A DNA stretch of 64,000 nucleotides from Bacilli bacterium (GTDB taxonomy: Bacteria; Bacillota_I; Bacilli_A; RF39; UBA660): the NCBI GenBank assembly GCA_016283075.1, contig JAEEMF010000026.1, positions 1 through 64,000 on the forward strand, given 5' to 3'. Positions 1 to 7,769 of the stretch are shown in pieces (within the stretch, counting starts at the first letter, position 1; each line of letters begins with the position of its first letter). The notes below the pieces were generated by a model. That model was not told the origin of the DNA, searched no databases, and saw only the letters and a list, made by a program, of their open reading frames with translations. The translations under genes were made by a program, and so were the position numbers.

Positions 1-50
1 CATGCCTTTCACGCATGCATTCACGGTTCCGAATCCCGTACCGGTCACCA
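1..50 (+). tRNA. tRNA-Glu(UUC), 3' part only
   Basis: Only the 3' part of this tRNA lies in the window. The anticodon stem CATGC/GCATG encloses the loop CTTTCAC, giving anticodon TTC (Glu). The acceptor 3' strand ACCGGTC, discriminator A and encoded CCA end at 50. The T arm reads ACGGT-TCCGAAT-CCCGT rather than the canonical ACGGG-TTCGAAT-CCCGT, so the G53:C61 pair and the T at position 55 are lost. That could be a base-calling error near a contig edge or a degenerate tRNA. The 5' half is needed to decide. Confidence 0.75.
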
Positions 51-60
51 TTATAAAATT

Positions 61-85
61 AACAACTCTTTGAGTTGTTTTTTTA
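61..85 (+). terminator. Intrinsic terminator after tRNA-Glu
   Basis: Stem AACAACTC/GAGTTGTT with a 3-nt loop is followed directly by a run of T. Confidence 0.85.
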
Positions 86-94
86 TTATTTTTC

Positions 95-123
95 TTGACA
101 TAAAGGGGTCTATATTGTAAAAT
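95..123 (+). promoter_or_regulatory. Sigma-A promoter of tRNA-Ser
   Basis: TTGACA (95-100), a 17-nt spacer and TAAAAT (118-123) lie 15 nt upstream of the tRNA 5' end. It is a near-consensus promoter, as expected for a tRNA gene. Confidence 0.8.
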
Positions 124-137
124 TAAATTGTGCGTTT

Positions 138-228
138 GGAGTGATACTCAAGAGGCTGAAGAGGCGCCCCTGCTAAGGGTGTAGACCGGGCAACTGGTGC
201 GAGGGTTCAAATCCCTCTCACTCCGCCA
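138..228 (+). tRNA. tRNA-Ser(GCU)
   Basis: Acceptor stem GGAGTGA/TCACTCC (138-144 and 218-224), discriminator G and encoded CCA (226-228). The anticodon loop CTGCTAA gives anticodon GCT, which reads AGC and AGT serine codons. A long variable arm follows the anticodon stem, as in all class II tRNA-Ser. The T arm GAGGG-TTCAAAT-CCCTC is canonical. Confidence 0.95.
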
Positions 229-238
229 TTAAAAAAAT

Positions 239-261
239 AACTGCAGTGATGCAGTTTTTTT
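239..261 (+). terminator. Intrinsic terminator after tRNA-Ser
   Basis: Stem AACTGCA/TGCAGTT, loop GTGA, then a T run, 10 nt after the tRNA CCA end. Confidence 0.88.
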
Positions 262-316
262 ATTGGAAAAATAAATACTATTTGTTATAATTAACTTAGA
301 ATAATAGAGGTGTTTT

Positions 317-967
317 ATGGATAAGAGAAAATTAGGGATACTTATAGAATTACTTCTTGCGATAGTAGGTATTTATGGAATACTTATTGCTTCTGGTTTA
401 TTTTCTGGATCATTTACTCCAGTAATGTTTAGTTACTATACAATAATTACTAATATTATATGTGTAGTTTATTTAATAGGTAAGGTTATTTATAAAATAA
501 AATATCCTAGAAAGAAGAAAGAGTTTTTAGGAAACTTTAGAGGTGCTGTAATAATATGTATTCTTATTACAGGACTTGTATTTCACTTTTTACTAGGTAA
601 ACTCTTCAATATGAACGCTTCTAATGATATGTTTGTACGTTTAGGAAATATAATAGTACATTACATAATTCCTTATTCAGTACTTCTAGATTATTTAATA
701 TTTGATAAAAAAGGGTACTTTAAAAAGTGGGGACCTTTTACTTGGGTAATTGTACCACTTCTATACTTTGCATATGCTTTAATAACTGGATACTTTAAAT
801 TAATTAATTATGGAGGTACTCATTATCCATACTGGTTTATTGATGTAGGTCAAATAGGGTACGCTAAAGTATTTATGAATGCTGGTATAATAACAGTTAT
901 CTTTTTAGGTATTTGTTATATATTATATTTCTTTGATAATTTGATGAGTAAAAGAAAGAGTAGATAA
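317..967 (+). CDS. Pr6Pr-like integral membrane protein
   Basis: A 216-aa protein with about six hydrophobic segments separated by short basic loops, so it should sit in the cytoplasmic membrane. The order of segments, the early F-x-Y-Y-T-I-I-T-N motif (residues ~38-47), the conserved HYIIP in the middle and the Y-P-Y-W-F-I-D stretch before the last helix fit the Pr6Pr / FAR-17a-AIG1-like family of small membrane proteins, whose biochemical role in bacteria is unknown. A GAGGTG ribosome site lies 4 nt before the ATG. It stands alone between the tRNA terminator and its own terminator, whose stem begins inside the last codons. Family assignment is from pattern memory. Confidence 0.65.
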   Translation: MDKRKLGILIELLLAIVGIYGILIASGLFSGSFTPVMFSYYTIITNIICVVYLIGKVIYKIKYPRKKKEFLGNFRGAVIICILITGLVFHFLLGKLFNMNASNDMFVRLGNIIVHYIIPYSVLLDYLIFDKKGYFKKWGPFTWVIVPLLYFAYALITGYFKLINYGGTHYPYWFIDVGQIGYAKVFMNAGIITVIFLGICYILYFFDNLMSKRKSR

Positions 968-982
968 TATCTACTCTTTTTT
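957..982 (+). terminator. Intrinsic terminator overlapping the stop codon
   Basis: Stem AGAGTAGAT (957-965) / ATCTACTCT (969-977) followed by T's. The TAA stop at 965-967 lies within the hairpin. Confidence 0.85.
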
Positions 983-1010
983 GATATAATTAATTTGCGA
1001 GGTGATACAA

Positions 1011-1862
1011 GTGGAACACGTAGTAGATGAACCAATTATCTTAATAGATTATTTAATGTTAAAACTAGGTAAAACTCATAAACAAGCTAAAAGTCTTCTT
1101 ACAAATGGACAGGTAGTAGTAAATGATAAAGTTGAAACTAGATATAATAAACCACTTCTACCAGGAGCATTAGTAAAAATAAATAGTTTTAATACTAAGA
1201 ATATGGATTCTAGAGTAGAAATAATCTATGAAGATAAAGATATTATTGTTGTAAATAAACCTAGTAATATGCTTACTGTTGCAACTTCTAGTGAAAAAGA
1301 AAATACTTTATATCACTTAGTAGGAGAGTATCTTAAAAAGAAAAATAAGAGTGCTAAAGTATTTATAGTACACCGCCTTGATAGAGAAACTAGTGGTATA
1401 GTTTTATTTGCTAAAGCAGAAAAGGTAAAAGAATTATTTCAAAAAAACTGGGATACTGTTGCAAAAGAAAGACTATATATAGCAGTAGTAAATGGACACT
1501 TAGAAAAGAAATATGGTAAAGTAGTGCAGTATTTAGTAGAAAAAGATGAATATAAGGTATTTGCTGGTAAAAAAGGACCTGATTCTAAAGAAGCTATTAC
1601 TTTATATAAAGTAGTAAAAGAAGGATCTAAGTATTCTACTATTGATATAGAAATTAAAACTGGTCGTAAGAATCAGATAAGAGTAGCTATGTCTAGTTTA
1701 GGTAATCCTATTTTAGGAGATAAGAAATATGGATGTAAAGAAAAAATAAAGAATATGTATTTACTTGCTTATAAGTTAGTAATAAATAATCCTATTACTA
1801 AGAAAGAACAAACTTTTAAAATAAATATTCCTGATGAATATTATGATATAACAAAAAAATAA
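1011..1862 (+). CDS. RluA-family 23S rRNA pseudouridine synthase
   Basis: A 283-aa RluA/RluD-type pseudouridine synthase, which isomerises specific uridines in large-subunit rRNA. An N-terminal S4-like RNA-binding segment (residues ~10-55, with the N-G-Q-V-x-V-N-D pattern) precedes the catalytic domain. The hallmark H-R-L-D-R-E-T-S-G motif puts the catalytic Asp at residue 124, and the late K-T-G-R-K-N-Q-I-R-V block is also typical. I start at GTG 1011 rather than the upstream in-frame GTG 1002, because 1002 lies inside the GAGGTG ribosome site that serves 1011 with good spacing. Which uridine is modified cannot be told (RluB/C/D paralogues look alike). Confidence 0.9.
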   Translation: MEHVVDEPIILIDYLMLKLGKTHKQAKSLLTNGQVVVNDKVETRYNKPLLPGALVKINSFNTKNMDSRVEIIYEDKDIIVVNKPSNMLTVATSSEKENTLYHLVGEYLKKKNKSAKVFIVHRLDRETSGIVLFAKAEKVKELFQKNWDTVAKERLYIAVVNGHLEKKYGKVVQYLVEKDEYKVFAGKKGPDSKEAITLYKVVKEGSKYSTIDIEIKTGRKNQIRVAMSSLGNPILGDKKYGCKEKIKNMYLLAYKLVINNPITKKEQTFKINIPDEYYDITKK

Positions 1863-1879
1863 CTTCCTAGGAAGTTATT
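1858..1879. terminator. Bidirectional terminator between convergent genes
   Basis: Perfect stem AATAACTTCC/GGAAGTTATT with a 2-nt centre sits between the plus-strand pseudouridine synthase and the minus-strand lipoprotein gene. A T-rich tail follows on the plus strand. Confidence 0.8.
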
Positions 1880-1880
1880 T

Positions 1881-2750
1881 TTATTTATATAATTCTTTCT
1901 TAATAAGTTCAATATTCTTTTTCATAATAGATAAGAAGTCTTCTTTATTTTTTCTTTCATCAGTAGTTATATTAGATAAAGTATGTAAGTAAGATACTTC
2001 TATACTATTAGTTTCTACTATTTTCTTTACTGCTTCATTTAATTCTTCTTCACTTGGAGCAAATACTGTTTTAACAGTACCATCTTTAATAAGTTTTGAT
2101 GCAGTTGCAATAGTTTTTTCAGTAGCAGTATCACTATCTAGTGAAATAACATTAAATCCATATTTAGATAAGAATGAGAATAAGTCATCTGTAACAATAA
2201 TATTCTTATCAAAAGCATTATTTGCTACAACACTTAGATCAGCATCTAAATTAGATAATTCTAGTTTCAATTCATTATAGTTTGATTCAATACTATCTTT
2301 TAAATATTTATTAGTTATATATTCATTTAATCCATTTTTAATATTTTGCGCTATCATTAGAAGGTTAGATGGGTTAAGCCATAACTCTTCAGTTCTATAA
2401 TCTATTTCCATACTACTAGTTGAATCTATAATCATAATATTTCTATTATGTTTAAAGAATTTAGATACATAGTTCTTTTCATCAGCAAGTCCATTAAAGA
2501 TAAATAAATCTGCTTTACTATAGTCTTTAATTTGTTTACTAGTAAGTTCGTATTTAGAAGGAATTACTCCATCTGGATAAATACTATGTATTTTACTATT
2601 ATCTCCATATAATCTACTTGTTATATATTCAGTAGGATATACTGTTGTATAAATTGTTATATCTTCCATAGAGTCTGATTTTAGATTTAAACATCCAGTA
2701 GTACTTACACATATTATAGAAATAAATAATATTAATAATAATTTTTTCAT
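1881..2750 (-). CDS. ZnuA-like metal ABC transporter lipoprotein lacking the usual His ligands
   Basis: A 289-aa predicted lipoprotein: basic start, hydrophobic segment and an S-T-T-G-C lipobox with Cys20. The rest follows the ZnuA/PsaA (cluster A-I) fold: early Y-T-T-V-Y-P-T-E-Y, then A-D-L-F-I-F-N-G around residue 83, the W-L-N-P-S-N block near residue 124, and a late S-Y-L-H-T-L-S segment. In the family, metal is held by His in the first and W-L-D-P blocks (typically H-x-W-L-D-P); here these positions read V-I-P-S-K-Y and E-E-L-W-L-N-P, so the canonical histidines appear absent. No permease or ATPase gene adjoins it. It may bind another ligand. It starts with an ATGA overlap after yidD. 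Confidence 0.75.
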   Translation of the reverse strand: MKKLLLILFISIICVSTTGCLNLKSDSMEDITIYTTVYPTEYITSRLYGDNSKIHSIYPDGVIPSKYELTSKQIKDYSKADLFIFNGLADEKNYVSKFFKHNRNIMIIDSTSSMEIDYRTEELWLNPSNLLMIAQNIKNGLNEYITNKYLKDSIESNYNELKLELSNLDADLSVVANNAFDKNIIVTDDLFSFLSKYGFNVISLDSDTATEKTIATASKLIKDGTVKTVFAPSEEELNEAVKKIVETNSIEVSYLHTLSNITTDERKNKEDFLSIMKKNIELIKKELYK

Positions 2751-2971
2751 TTTTTTCTCCTTTTTTTAGGGACTGGATCATACCCAACTTTACCAAAGGG
2801 ATGACACCTTAATATTCTTTTAAATCCCATTATACTTCCTTTTATACTTCCATATTCTTCTATAGCTTCTATAGTATAGTTAGAACATGTTGGATGGAAG
2901 TTGCAATGATTATGAAAATCCCCCGGTATTTTTTGATACAATCTTATTAATTTTATTAAGATTTTTTTCAT
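2747..2971 (-). CDS. yidD: YidD membrane protein insertion efficiency factor
   Basis: A 74-aa basic protein with the complete YidD signature: L-I-R-L-Y-Q-K near the start, the cysteine block [10 protein letters not shown] (residues ~23-32), [14 protein letters not shown] and a final G-Y-D-P-V-P. YidD is a small amphipathic protein that aids YidC-dependent membrane insertion. In many Firmicutes it neighbours rpmH/yidC, but here it is upstream of a metal-binding-type lipoprotein gene with a 4-nt ATGA overlap, so the two are probably translated together. Confidence 0.93.
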   Translation of the reverse strand: MKKILIKLIRLYQKIPGDFHNHCNFHPTCSNYTIEAIEEYGSIKGSIMGFKRILRCHPFGKVGYDPVPKKRRKK

Positions 2972-3067
2972 TTTAACACCATAATAATTTTACTATAAAT
3001 TTGGGTAAAAGTAAATTATTTTACCAAAGCCTTAAAAAAATATGATAAAATGAGTATGGTGATATAA

Positions 3068-3739
3068 ATGAGAGTATTAGAAATGTTTAATATTGAAACA
3101 GATAAAGAACCTTTATATAGAAGAGCCTTTACTCATACTTCATATGCTAACGAAGAAAATACTGAGAGTTATGAAAGATTAGAGTACTTAGGAGATGCTG
3201 TTCTAGAACTTATTATGAGTGAATATTTATATAAAAATACAGAGTATCCAGAAGGAGAAATGACTAAACTAAGATCACACTATGTATGTGAAAATGCTTT
3301 ATATGAATATTCTATTAGATTAGGTTTAAATGAAGAACTTCTTTTAGGTAAAGGTGAAGAAGAAAATGATGGTAAACATCGTAAAGCAATAGTTGCTGAT
3401 GTATTTGAAGCATTTTTAGGAGCACTTTATCTTGATAAAGGATTAGATGCTTGTAAGAAGTTTATGTATGATAATGTAATACCACTTATTGAAAATCATG
3501 AAATAGATTTCTTTAGTGATTACAAATCAGTACTTCAAGAACTAGTTCAAACTGATAAGAGAAGTTTAGAGTATGTAGTTACTGATGAAGAAGGACCTGC
3601 TCATAACAAGACATTTACTGTAGAAGTAAAGATAGATGATATTGTTTATGGAGAAGGAACTGCTCATAGTAAAAAAGAAGCAGAACAAGAAGCTGCAAAA
3701 GATGCTTTAAAGAAAGCACAAATGGATAATAATGAGTAA
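3068..3739 (+). CDS. rnc: Ribonuclease III
   Basis: A 223-aa RNase III, which cuts double-stranded RNA in rRNA processing and mRNA turnover. The catalytic domain has the signature E-R-L-E-Y-L-G-D-A-V-L-E (residues 36-47; Asp43 is a metal ligand) and the second acidic motif D-V-F-E-A-F-L-G-A (residues ~111-119). A C-terminal double-stranded RNA-binding domain follows from ~residue 154, ending in the K-K-E-A-E-Q-E-A-A helix. GGTGAT lies upstream of the ATG. It heads a plus-strand run with the YebC gene and lepB. Confidence 0.95.
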   Translation: MRVLEMFNIETDKEPLYRRAFTHTSYANEENTESYERLEYLGDAVLELIMSEYLYKNTEYPEGEMTKLRSHYVCENALYEYSIRLGLNEELLLGKGEEENDGKHRKAIVADVFEAFLGALYLDKGLDACKKFMYDNVIPLIENHEIDFFSDYKSVLQELVQTDKRSLEYVVTDEEGPAHNKTFTVEVKIDDIVYGEGTAHSKKEAEQEAAKDALKKAQMDNNE

Positions 3740-3800
3740 AAAGATATTGAACTACATTAAAAAATAAAGTAAAATATCATATGCAAAAAGGAGTGAAATT

Positions 3801-4514
3801 ATGGGAAGATTTCCAAATATAGCAGCTGCTAAAGCTAAAACAGGAGCAGCTAAAGGTAAATTATATGGTATGTATGCAAGAGAAATATACCAAGTAGCAA
3901 AAAATGGAGGAGCAACTCCAGAAGGTAACCCAAGTTTAAAAAGATTAATTGAAAAAGCTAAGAAAGAACAAGTACCAGCTGATATTATTAAAAGAGCTAT
4001 TGATAAAGTAAATAGTGGTACTGGTGAAAACTATGAAGAATTAACATATGAAGTATTTGGACCAGCAGGTTCTACTTTAATGATTAAATGTTTAACAGAT
4101 AACGTTAATCGTAGTGTTAGTGACTTAAGAGCTGTTATTAATAAATGCCATGTTAAAATGGGTGCTATGGGATCTGTTTCATATATGTATGATCACTTAT
4201 GTACAGTAGGATTTAAAGGACTTACTGAAGATGAAGTTATGGAAGCTTTAATTGAAGCTGATGTAGATTATGTAGATATGGAAGTAGAAGATGGACATAC
4301 TTTAATATATGGTAATCCAACTGATCTATATAAAATTAAAGAAGCTATTCAAAGTAAATTACCAAATGTGGATTTCGATGTTGATGATATTTCAATGTTA
4401 CCAAAAGAAAGAATCACTTTAGCAGGTGAAGATTTAGAAGAATTTAATAGACTTCTTACTTTACTTGATGAAGTTGATGACGTTGAAACTGTATATCATA
4501 ACGTTGAATTATAA
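3801..4514 (+). CDS. YebC/PmpR (TACO1-type) family protein
   Basis: A 237-aa YebC-family protein. The N terminus G-R-F-x-N-I-A-A-A-K-A-K-T-G is a variant of the family start (usually G-H-S-K-W-A-N-I). Domain signatures include N-P-S-L-K-R-L-I-E-K-A, P-A-D-I-I-K-R-A-I-D-K, E-E-L-T-Y-E-V-F-G-P and N-x-N-R-S-V-S-D-L-R. Members were first described as transcription regulators, and several are now known to relieve ribosome stalling on proline-rich stretches. The start F rather than H-S-K-W suggests the YeeN-type subgroup. An AAGGAG site lies 7 nt before the ATG. Confidence 0.9.
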   Translation: MGRFPNIAAAKAKTGAAKGKLYGMYAREIYQVAKNGGATPEGNPSLKRLIEKAKKEQVPADIIKRAIDKVNSGTGENYEELTYEVFGPAGSTLMIKCLTDNVNRSVSDLRAVINKCHVKMGAMGSVSYMYDHLCTVGFKGLTEDEVMEALIEADVDYVDMEVEDGHTLIYGNPTDLYKIKEAIQSKLPNVDFDVDDISMLPKERITLAGEDLEEFNRLLTLLDEVDDVETVYHNVEL

Positions 4515-4525
4515 GAGGTATATAA

Positions 4526-5065
4526 ATGGATTTTAGAGGAGTTAAAGAATTTCTTAAAGATACATTTGGTTACTTAGTAATAATTGTTGTAGTACTACTA
4601 GTATGTATTTATGTAGTATCATTACAACAAAACATAGGACCTTCTATGGAACCTACACTAGGTAATGGAGATGTACTTCTTCTTAATAAGTTATCCTATA
4701 AATTTGGTAAGATTAAAAGAAATGATATAGTTATCTTTTATTATGCAGATACTAAATATTTAGTAAAAAGAGTAATAGGTCTTCCAGGAGAAAAAATTGA
4801 TTTTAAGAATAATACATTATATATAAACGATCAAGCTTATGAAGAAACATTCTTAGGTGAAGATGTTGTAACAGATGATTTTTCTATGAATCAAATAAAA
4901 GGATGTGAAGACGGAGTAATTCCAGAAGGAACATACTTTGTACTAGGAGACAATAGAAGTAATTCTATGGATAGTAGAGCTCTAGGAGTAGTAAAAGAAT
5001 CTGATATAATAGGTAAACCTATCTTTAGATTTTATCCACTTACAAAAATGGGAATTGTAAAATAG
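4526..5065 (+). CDS. lepB: Type I signal peptidase (bacterial type)
   Basis: A 179-aa signal peptidase I with one N-terminal membrane anchor (residues ~14-32) and the catalytic domain outside. The nucleophile is Ser40 in G-P-S-M-E-P-T, and the general base is Lys81 in V-K-R-V-I-G-L-P-G-E. Box E is G-D-N-R-S-N-S-M-D-S-R near the end. This is the Ser/Lys bacterial enzyme for ordinary secretory precursors, distinct from the Ser/His SipW-type enzymes at 27.6 and 32.6 kb. It lies 11 nt after the YebC gene, and the operon ends at a terminator overlapping its stop. Confidence 0.95.
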   Translation: MDFRGVKEFLKDTFGYLVIIVVVLLVCIYVVSLQQNIGPSMEPTLGNGDVLLLNKLSYKFGKIKRNDIVIFYYADTKYLVKRVIGLPGEKIDFKNNTLYINDQAYEETFLGEDVVTDDFSMNQIKGCEDGVIPEGTYFVLGDNRSNSMDSRALGVVKESDIIGKPIFRFYPLTKMGIVK

Positions 5066-5087
5066 AAGGTGAATAACCTTCTTTTTT
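5064..5087 (+). terminator. Intrinsic terminator after lepB
   Basis: Stem AGAAGGT (5064-5070) / ACCTTCT (5076-5082) and a T run. Confidence 0.85.
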
Positions 5088-5104
5088 ATTTATAACCTTG
5101 AAAA

Positions 5105-5124
5105 ATATATATATATATATATAT
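5105..5124. repeat. (AT)10 dinucleotide tract in a promoter region
   Basis: Twenty bases of pure AT alternation 26 nt upstream of an exported-protein gene. Shorter tracts of the same kind lie before two other exported-protein genes (35145-35154 and 50628-50641). Such a tract can vary in length by slippage. Confidence 0.7.
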
Positions 5125-5149
5125 TAAAATAATGTTATAAGGTAGGAAT

Positions 5150-5866
5150 ATGCGTATGAAGAATCTTATAACAAAATTATTTTTCTTTATACTTGGAGCA
5201 CTTGTTTTTAGTATGAGTGCTGTTTTTGCATACTCATATTTTGCACAAGAAGTAGGATTTACTCCTACTGATACAGAGTGGGATGTAGAAAATACTAAAG
5301 AAGCACTTGATAATTTAAATGTGATTTGTAAAAACAAAAATTATATGTATAAAAATTTGTTGATATCTAAAGATAATGAGGGTAAATTGCATTATTATTA
5401 TAATAATCAAGAAATATATCCACTTTATTGGTATGGATTGAAATTGGAATCATTTTTAGGAGTTGGTACACATCCAAATGGATGGGGTTTTACGTCTTTG
5501 GCACCACAAGTGACTTTTTATAATGATTATATTCATGTTATTGAAGAAGGTGAACTGCGTTTTGGAGTATTAACTATAGGAACAACAATCGATGTTTCAC
5601 AATATAAATCATTTAATATACATGGTAATTATATTGGCTATACATGTTCTTATGCTCACACCGTTTTTGATTTTGCAACAGATATTTCAACAAATAATTA
5701 CGTTGCTGATGAAATTAGTGCGGTTGGCTGGTCTGATATTCCAAAAGAATATCATATAGATATTTCAAGTTATAATTCTGAATATTATCCAGCTATTCGT
5801 ATGCAAAACGGCAACTGCGGTTTAAATAATCAATTTAATTTATATGCAATGTACTTTACAAAATAG
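5150..5866 (+). CDS. Exported protein with a G-x-T-P-x-D-x-x-W module, function unknown
   Basis: A 238-aa protein with a basic N terminus, one hydrophobic segment (residues ~8-28, ending near A-V-F-A-Y-S-Y) and an outside domain. Residues ~36-57 carry V-G-F-T-P-T-D-T-E-W-D-V-E-N-T-K-E-A-L, the same module found at residues ~180-200 of the minus-strand exported protein at 49633-50598. The rest is rich in Tyr, Asn and aromatic residues, suggesting a beta-sandwich or fibre-tip type domain; I recognise no family. ATGs at 5150 and 5156 are both possible; AAGG at 5139-5142 fits 5150. Its second half uses more G/C-rich codons (for example AACGGCAACTGCGGT) than the neighbours, which hints at separate origin. 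Confidence 0.7.
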   Translation: MRMKNLITKLFFFILGALVFSMSAVFAYSYFAQEVGFTPTDTEWDVENTKEALDNLNVICKNKNYMYKNLLISKDNEGKLHYYYNNQEIYPLYWYGLKLESFLGVGTHPNGWGFTSLAPQVTFYNDYIHVIEEGELRFGVLTIGTTIDVSQYKSFNIHGNYIGYTCSYAHTVFDFATDISTNNYVADEISAVGWSDIPKEYHIDISSYNSEYYPAIRMQNGNCGLNNQFNLYAMYFTK

Positions 5867-6013
5867 TGTTATATTGTTATTTTTAAAATATAGTATAACG
5901 AAGATGATATATATCTTTATTTGTCTATTAACTGGGAAAATTTAATTAAATAGTGGGCAAATAACTATATTTAAAATGGGAAAAGTGTGCTATACTTATA
6001 ATAGGTGATAGGT

Positions 6014-6403
6014 ATGGCTTATATAAAATATAAGGAACTTACAAAATATTTTAATTTTAATGAAAGACTAGAACTTGAGGGACTTCCTAAATATGTTACT
6101 GATTATGTAGATTCAGATGAAAAAATAATAGGGGCATATAAGACTTCTAGAGATAAATCTATTTTTACTAATAAAAGAATGATTCTTTTTGATGTAACAC
6201 CATTTACAAAAAGAAAGAAAATACATATTATTCCTTATCATAGTATTAGTTCTGCTACTATAGAGTATGATATAGGAACAGCAAGTATTTTACTATCTTT
6301 AAATAGTGGATATCAGTTAAGACTTAATTTCGTAGGAATGCATGCGGAAGATAAGACGGAACTAAGACTTTTGTTTTCAAGAATGATGAAGGACCAAAAA
6401 TAA
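6014..6403 (+). CDS. Bacterial PH-domain protein
   Basis: A 129-aa soluble protein with no membrane segment. From about residue 30 on it follows the bacterial pleckstrin-homology pattern: V-D-S-D-E-K-I-I-G-A-Y, then S-I-F-T-N-K-R-M-I-L-F-D-V, I-P-Y-H-S-I-S-S-A and a closing helix with L-F-S-R-M-M. Family members oligomerise, and their ligands are mostly unknown. I take ATG 6014, not the upstream GTG 6005, because AGGTGA at 6003-6008 is the ribosome site. It is a single gene closed by its own terminator. Confidence 0.75.
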   Translation: MAYIKYKELTKYFNFNERLELEGLPKYVTDYVDSDEKIIGAYKTSRDKSIFTNKRMILFDVTPFTKRKKIHIIPYHSISSATIEYDIGTASILLSLNSGYQLRLNFVGMHAEDKTELRLLFSRMMKDQK

Positions 6404-6420
6404 AATTTTTGGTCTTTTTT
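6391..6420 (+). terminator. Intrinsic terminator at the end of the PH-domain gene
   Basis: Stem GACCAAAAA (6392-6400) / TTTTTGGTC (6406-6414) followed by T6. It overlaps the last codons. Confidence 0.85.
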
Positions 6421-6477
6421 CTTTTATTTATTAAGGGTTATGTGCTAAAATATAAGTTAAGTAAAGGAGATGATATT

Positions 6478-7761
6478 ATGAGTAAAATTAGTTTAATGCC
6501 ACTTGATACTTTTAATGTCATCAACCATTCATATTTAAACGATAATGACCGTAAGTTATTAGTAATGCTTTATCAGCCTTTAGTGGGTGCACTAGGTATA
6601 AATCTTTATTATAATTTATGGACTTTTTTAGATAATGAAGAATATTTATCAGATACTTTAGAACATAAAATACTTATTAATAGTATGGGGTGTTCTTTAA
6701 GAGAAATAGAAGAAGTAAGAGAAAAATTAGAAGCAGTAGGACTTATAAAAGTATATTTAAAAAGAGGAGAAATAAATAATTATATATATGATTTAAATGC
6801 TCCTTTATCAGCACATGATTTCTTTGCTAATCCTCTTCTTGCTAGTGCACTTCATACTTCACTAGGGAACCTTTATTACACTAAAACAAAAGATTGTTTT
6901 AAAGTACCTAGAGTTAATTTAAAAGATTATGAAAATATTACTGAAAACTTTAGTGATGTATTTGATTCAGTAGCATCTTTTGAAGTAAATGTAAGTGATA
7001 TACAAAAGAGAAATCAATCTGAAGTAGGAATAAATTCTAAACTAGATATAGAAGAAATACTTGATTTAGTACCAGAACTAATACTAAATCATAAAAAGGT
7101 AACTAAACAGGTAAAAGACTTAATACTTAAGTTATCTTATATATATAACTTTGATGATAAACAAACTATTGAAGTAATTAGTTCATCTATAAATGATGAA
7201 ACTCATAATATAGATTTACCTAGATTAAGAGAAAACTATCGTAATCTATATAAGTTTGAATATGATGGAGAACTACCAAGTATAGTATTTAAGTCTCAGC
7301 CAGAATATTTAAAAGCAAAAGATTTAGATGGATCATCTAAATCTAAGAAAATATATAACTTTGAAAATTTATCTCCATATGTATTCTTATGTAAAAAGAA
7401 TCATACTCAAAAACTTACTTTATTAGAAGTACAAATACTTGAAATGTTATTAATTGATATGAAATTAAAACCAGGAGTAGTAAACGTACTTATCGAGTAT
7501 ACTTTAAAGTTATGTGATAATAAACTTCCTAAGAACTTAATTGAATCAATAGCAGGTCAGTGGAAAAGATCTAAAATTGATACAGTAGAACAAGCTATGG
7601 AAATATCTAAAAAAGAATATAAGAAAGATAAAGATGAAAAGAGTATTAAAGTAGTGCAAACTAAGAAAGAAGAAAAGACTTCTTGGTTTGATAAAGAAAT
7701 AGATGAAAAAGTAGATTTAGATAAACAAAAAGAGTTAGAAGCAATTATTAGTAGAATGTAG
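6478..7761 (+). CDS. dnaB: DnaB-type (Bacillus) replication initiation and helicase loading protein
   Basis: A 427-aa protein of the Firmicutes DnaB/DnaD family, which with DnaI loads the replicative helicase at origins and restarted forks. The N terminus F-N-V-I-N-H-S-Y-L-N-D-N-D-R-K-L-L-x-x-L-Y-Q-P-L is the DDBH1 winged-helix start, and a DDBH2-like segment lies near residues ~330-395, ending in the W-K-R-S-K-I-D-T-V motif. A long lysine-rich tail follows. The true start is ATG 6478 after AAAGGAGAT; the open frame extends further upstream but without a ribosome site. dnaI follows 8 nt later, the order seen in Bacillus. Confidence 0.88.
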   Translation: MSKISLMPLDTFNVINHSYLNDNDRKLLVMLYQPLVGALGINLYYNLWTFLDNEEYLSDTLEHKILINSMGCSLREIEEVREKLEAVGLIKVYLKRGEINNYIYDLNAPLSAHDFFANPLLASALHTSLGNLYYTKTKDCFKVPRVNLKDYENITENFSDVFDSVASFEVNVSDIQKRNQSEVGINSKLDIEEILDLVPELILNHKKVTKQVKDLILKLSYIYNFDDKQTIEVISSSINDETHNIDLPRLRENYRNLYKFEYDGELPSIVFKSQPEYLKAKDLDGSSKSKKIYNFENLSPYVFLCKKNHTQKLTLLEVQILEMLLIDMKLKPGVVNVLIEYTLKLCDNKLPKNLIESIAGQWKRSKIDTVEQAMEISKKEYKKDKDEKSIKVVQTKKEEKTSWFDKEIDEKVDLDKQKELEAIISRM

Positions 7762-7769
7762 GTGATAAT

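Noticed and set aside
5086..5337. Minus-strand 83-aa open frame opposite the exported-protein gene
   Set aside because: It lacks a ribosome site and lies opposite a gene with a clear signal sequence; its long Ile/Tyr run comes from the AT tract.
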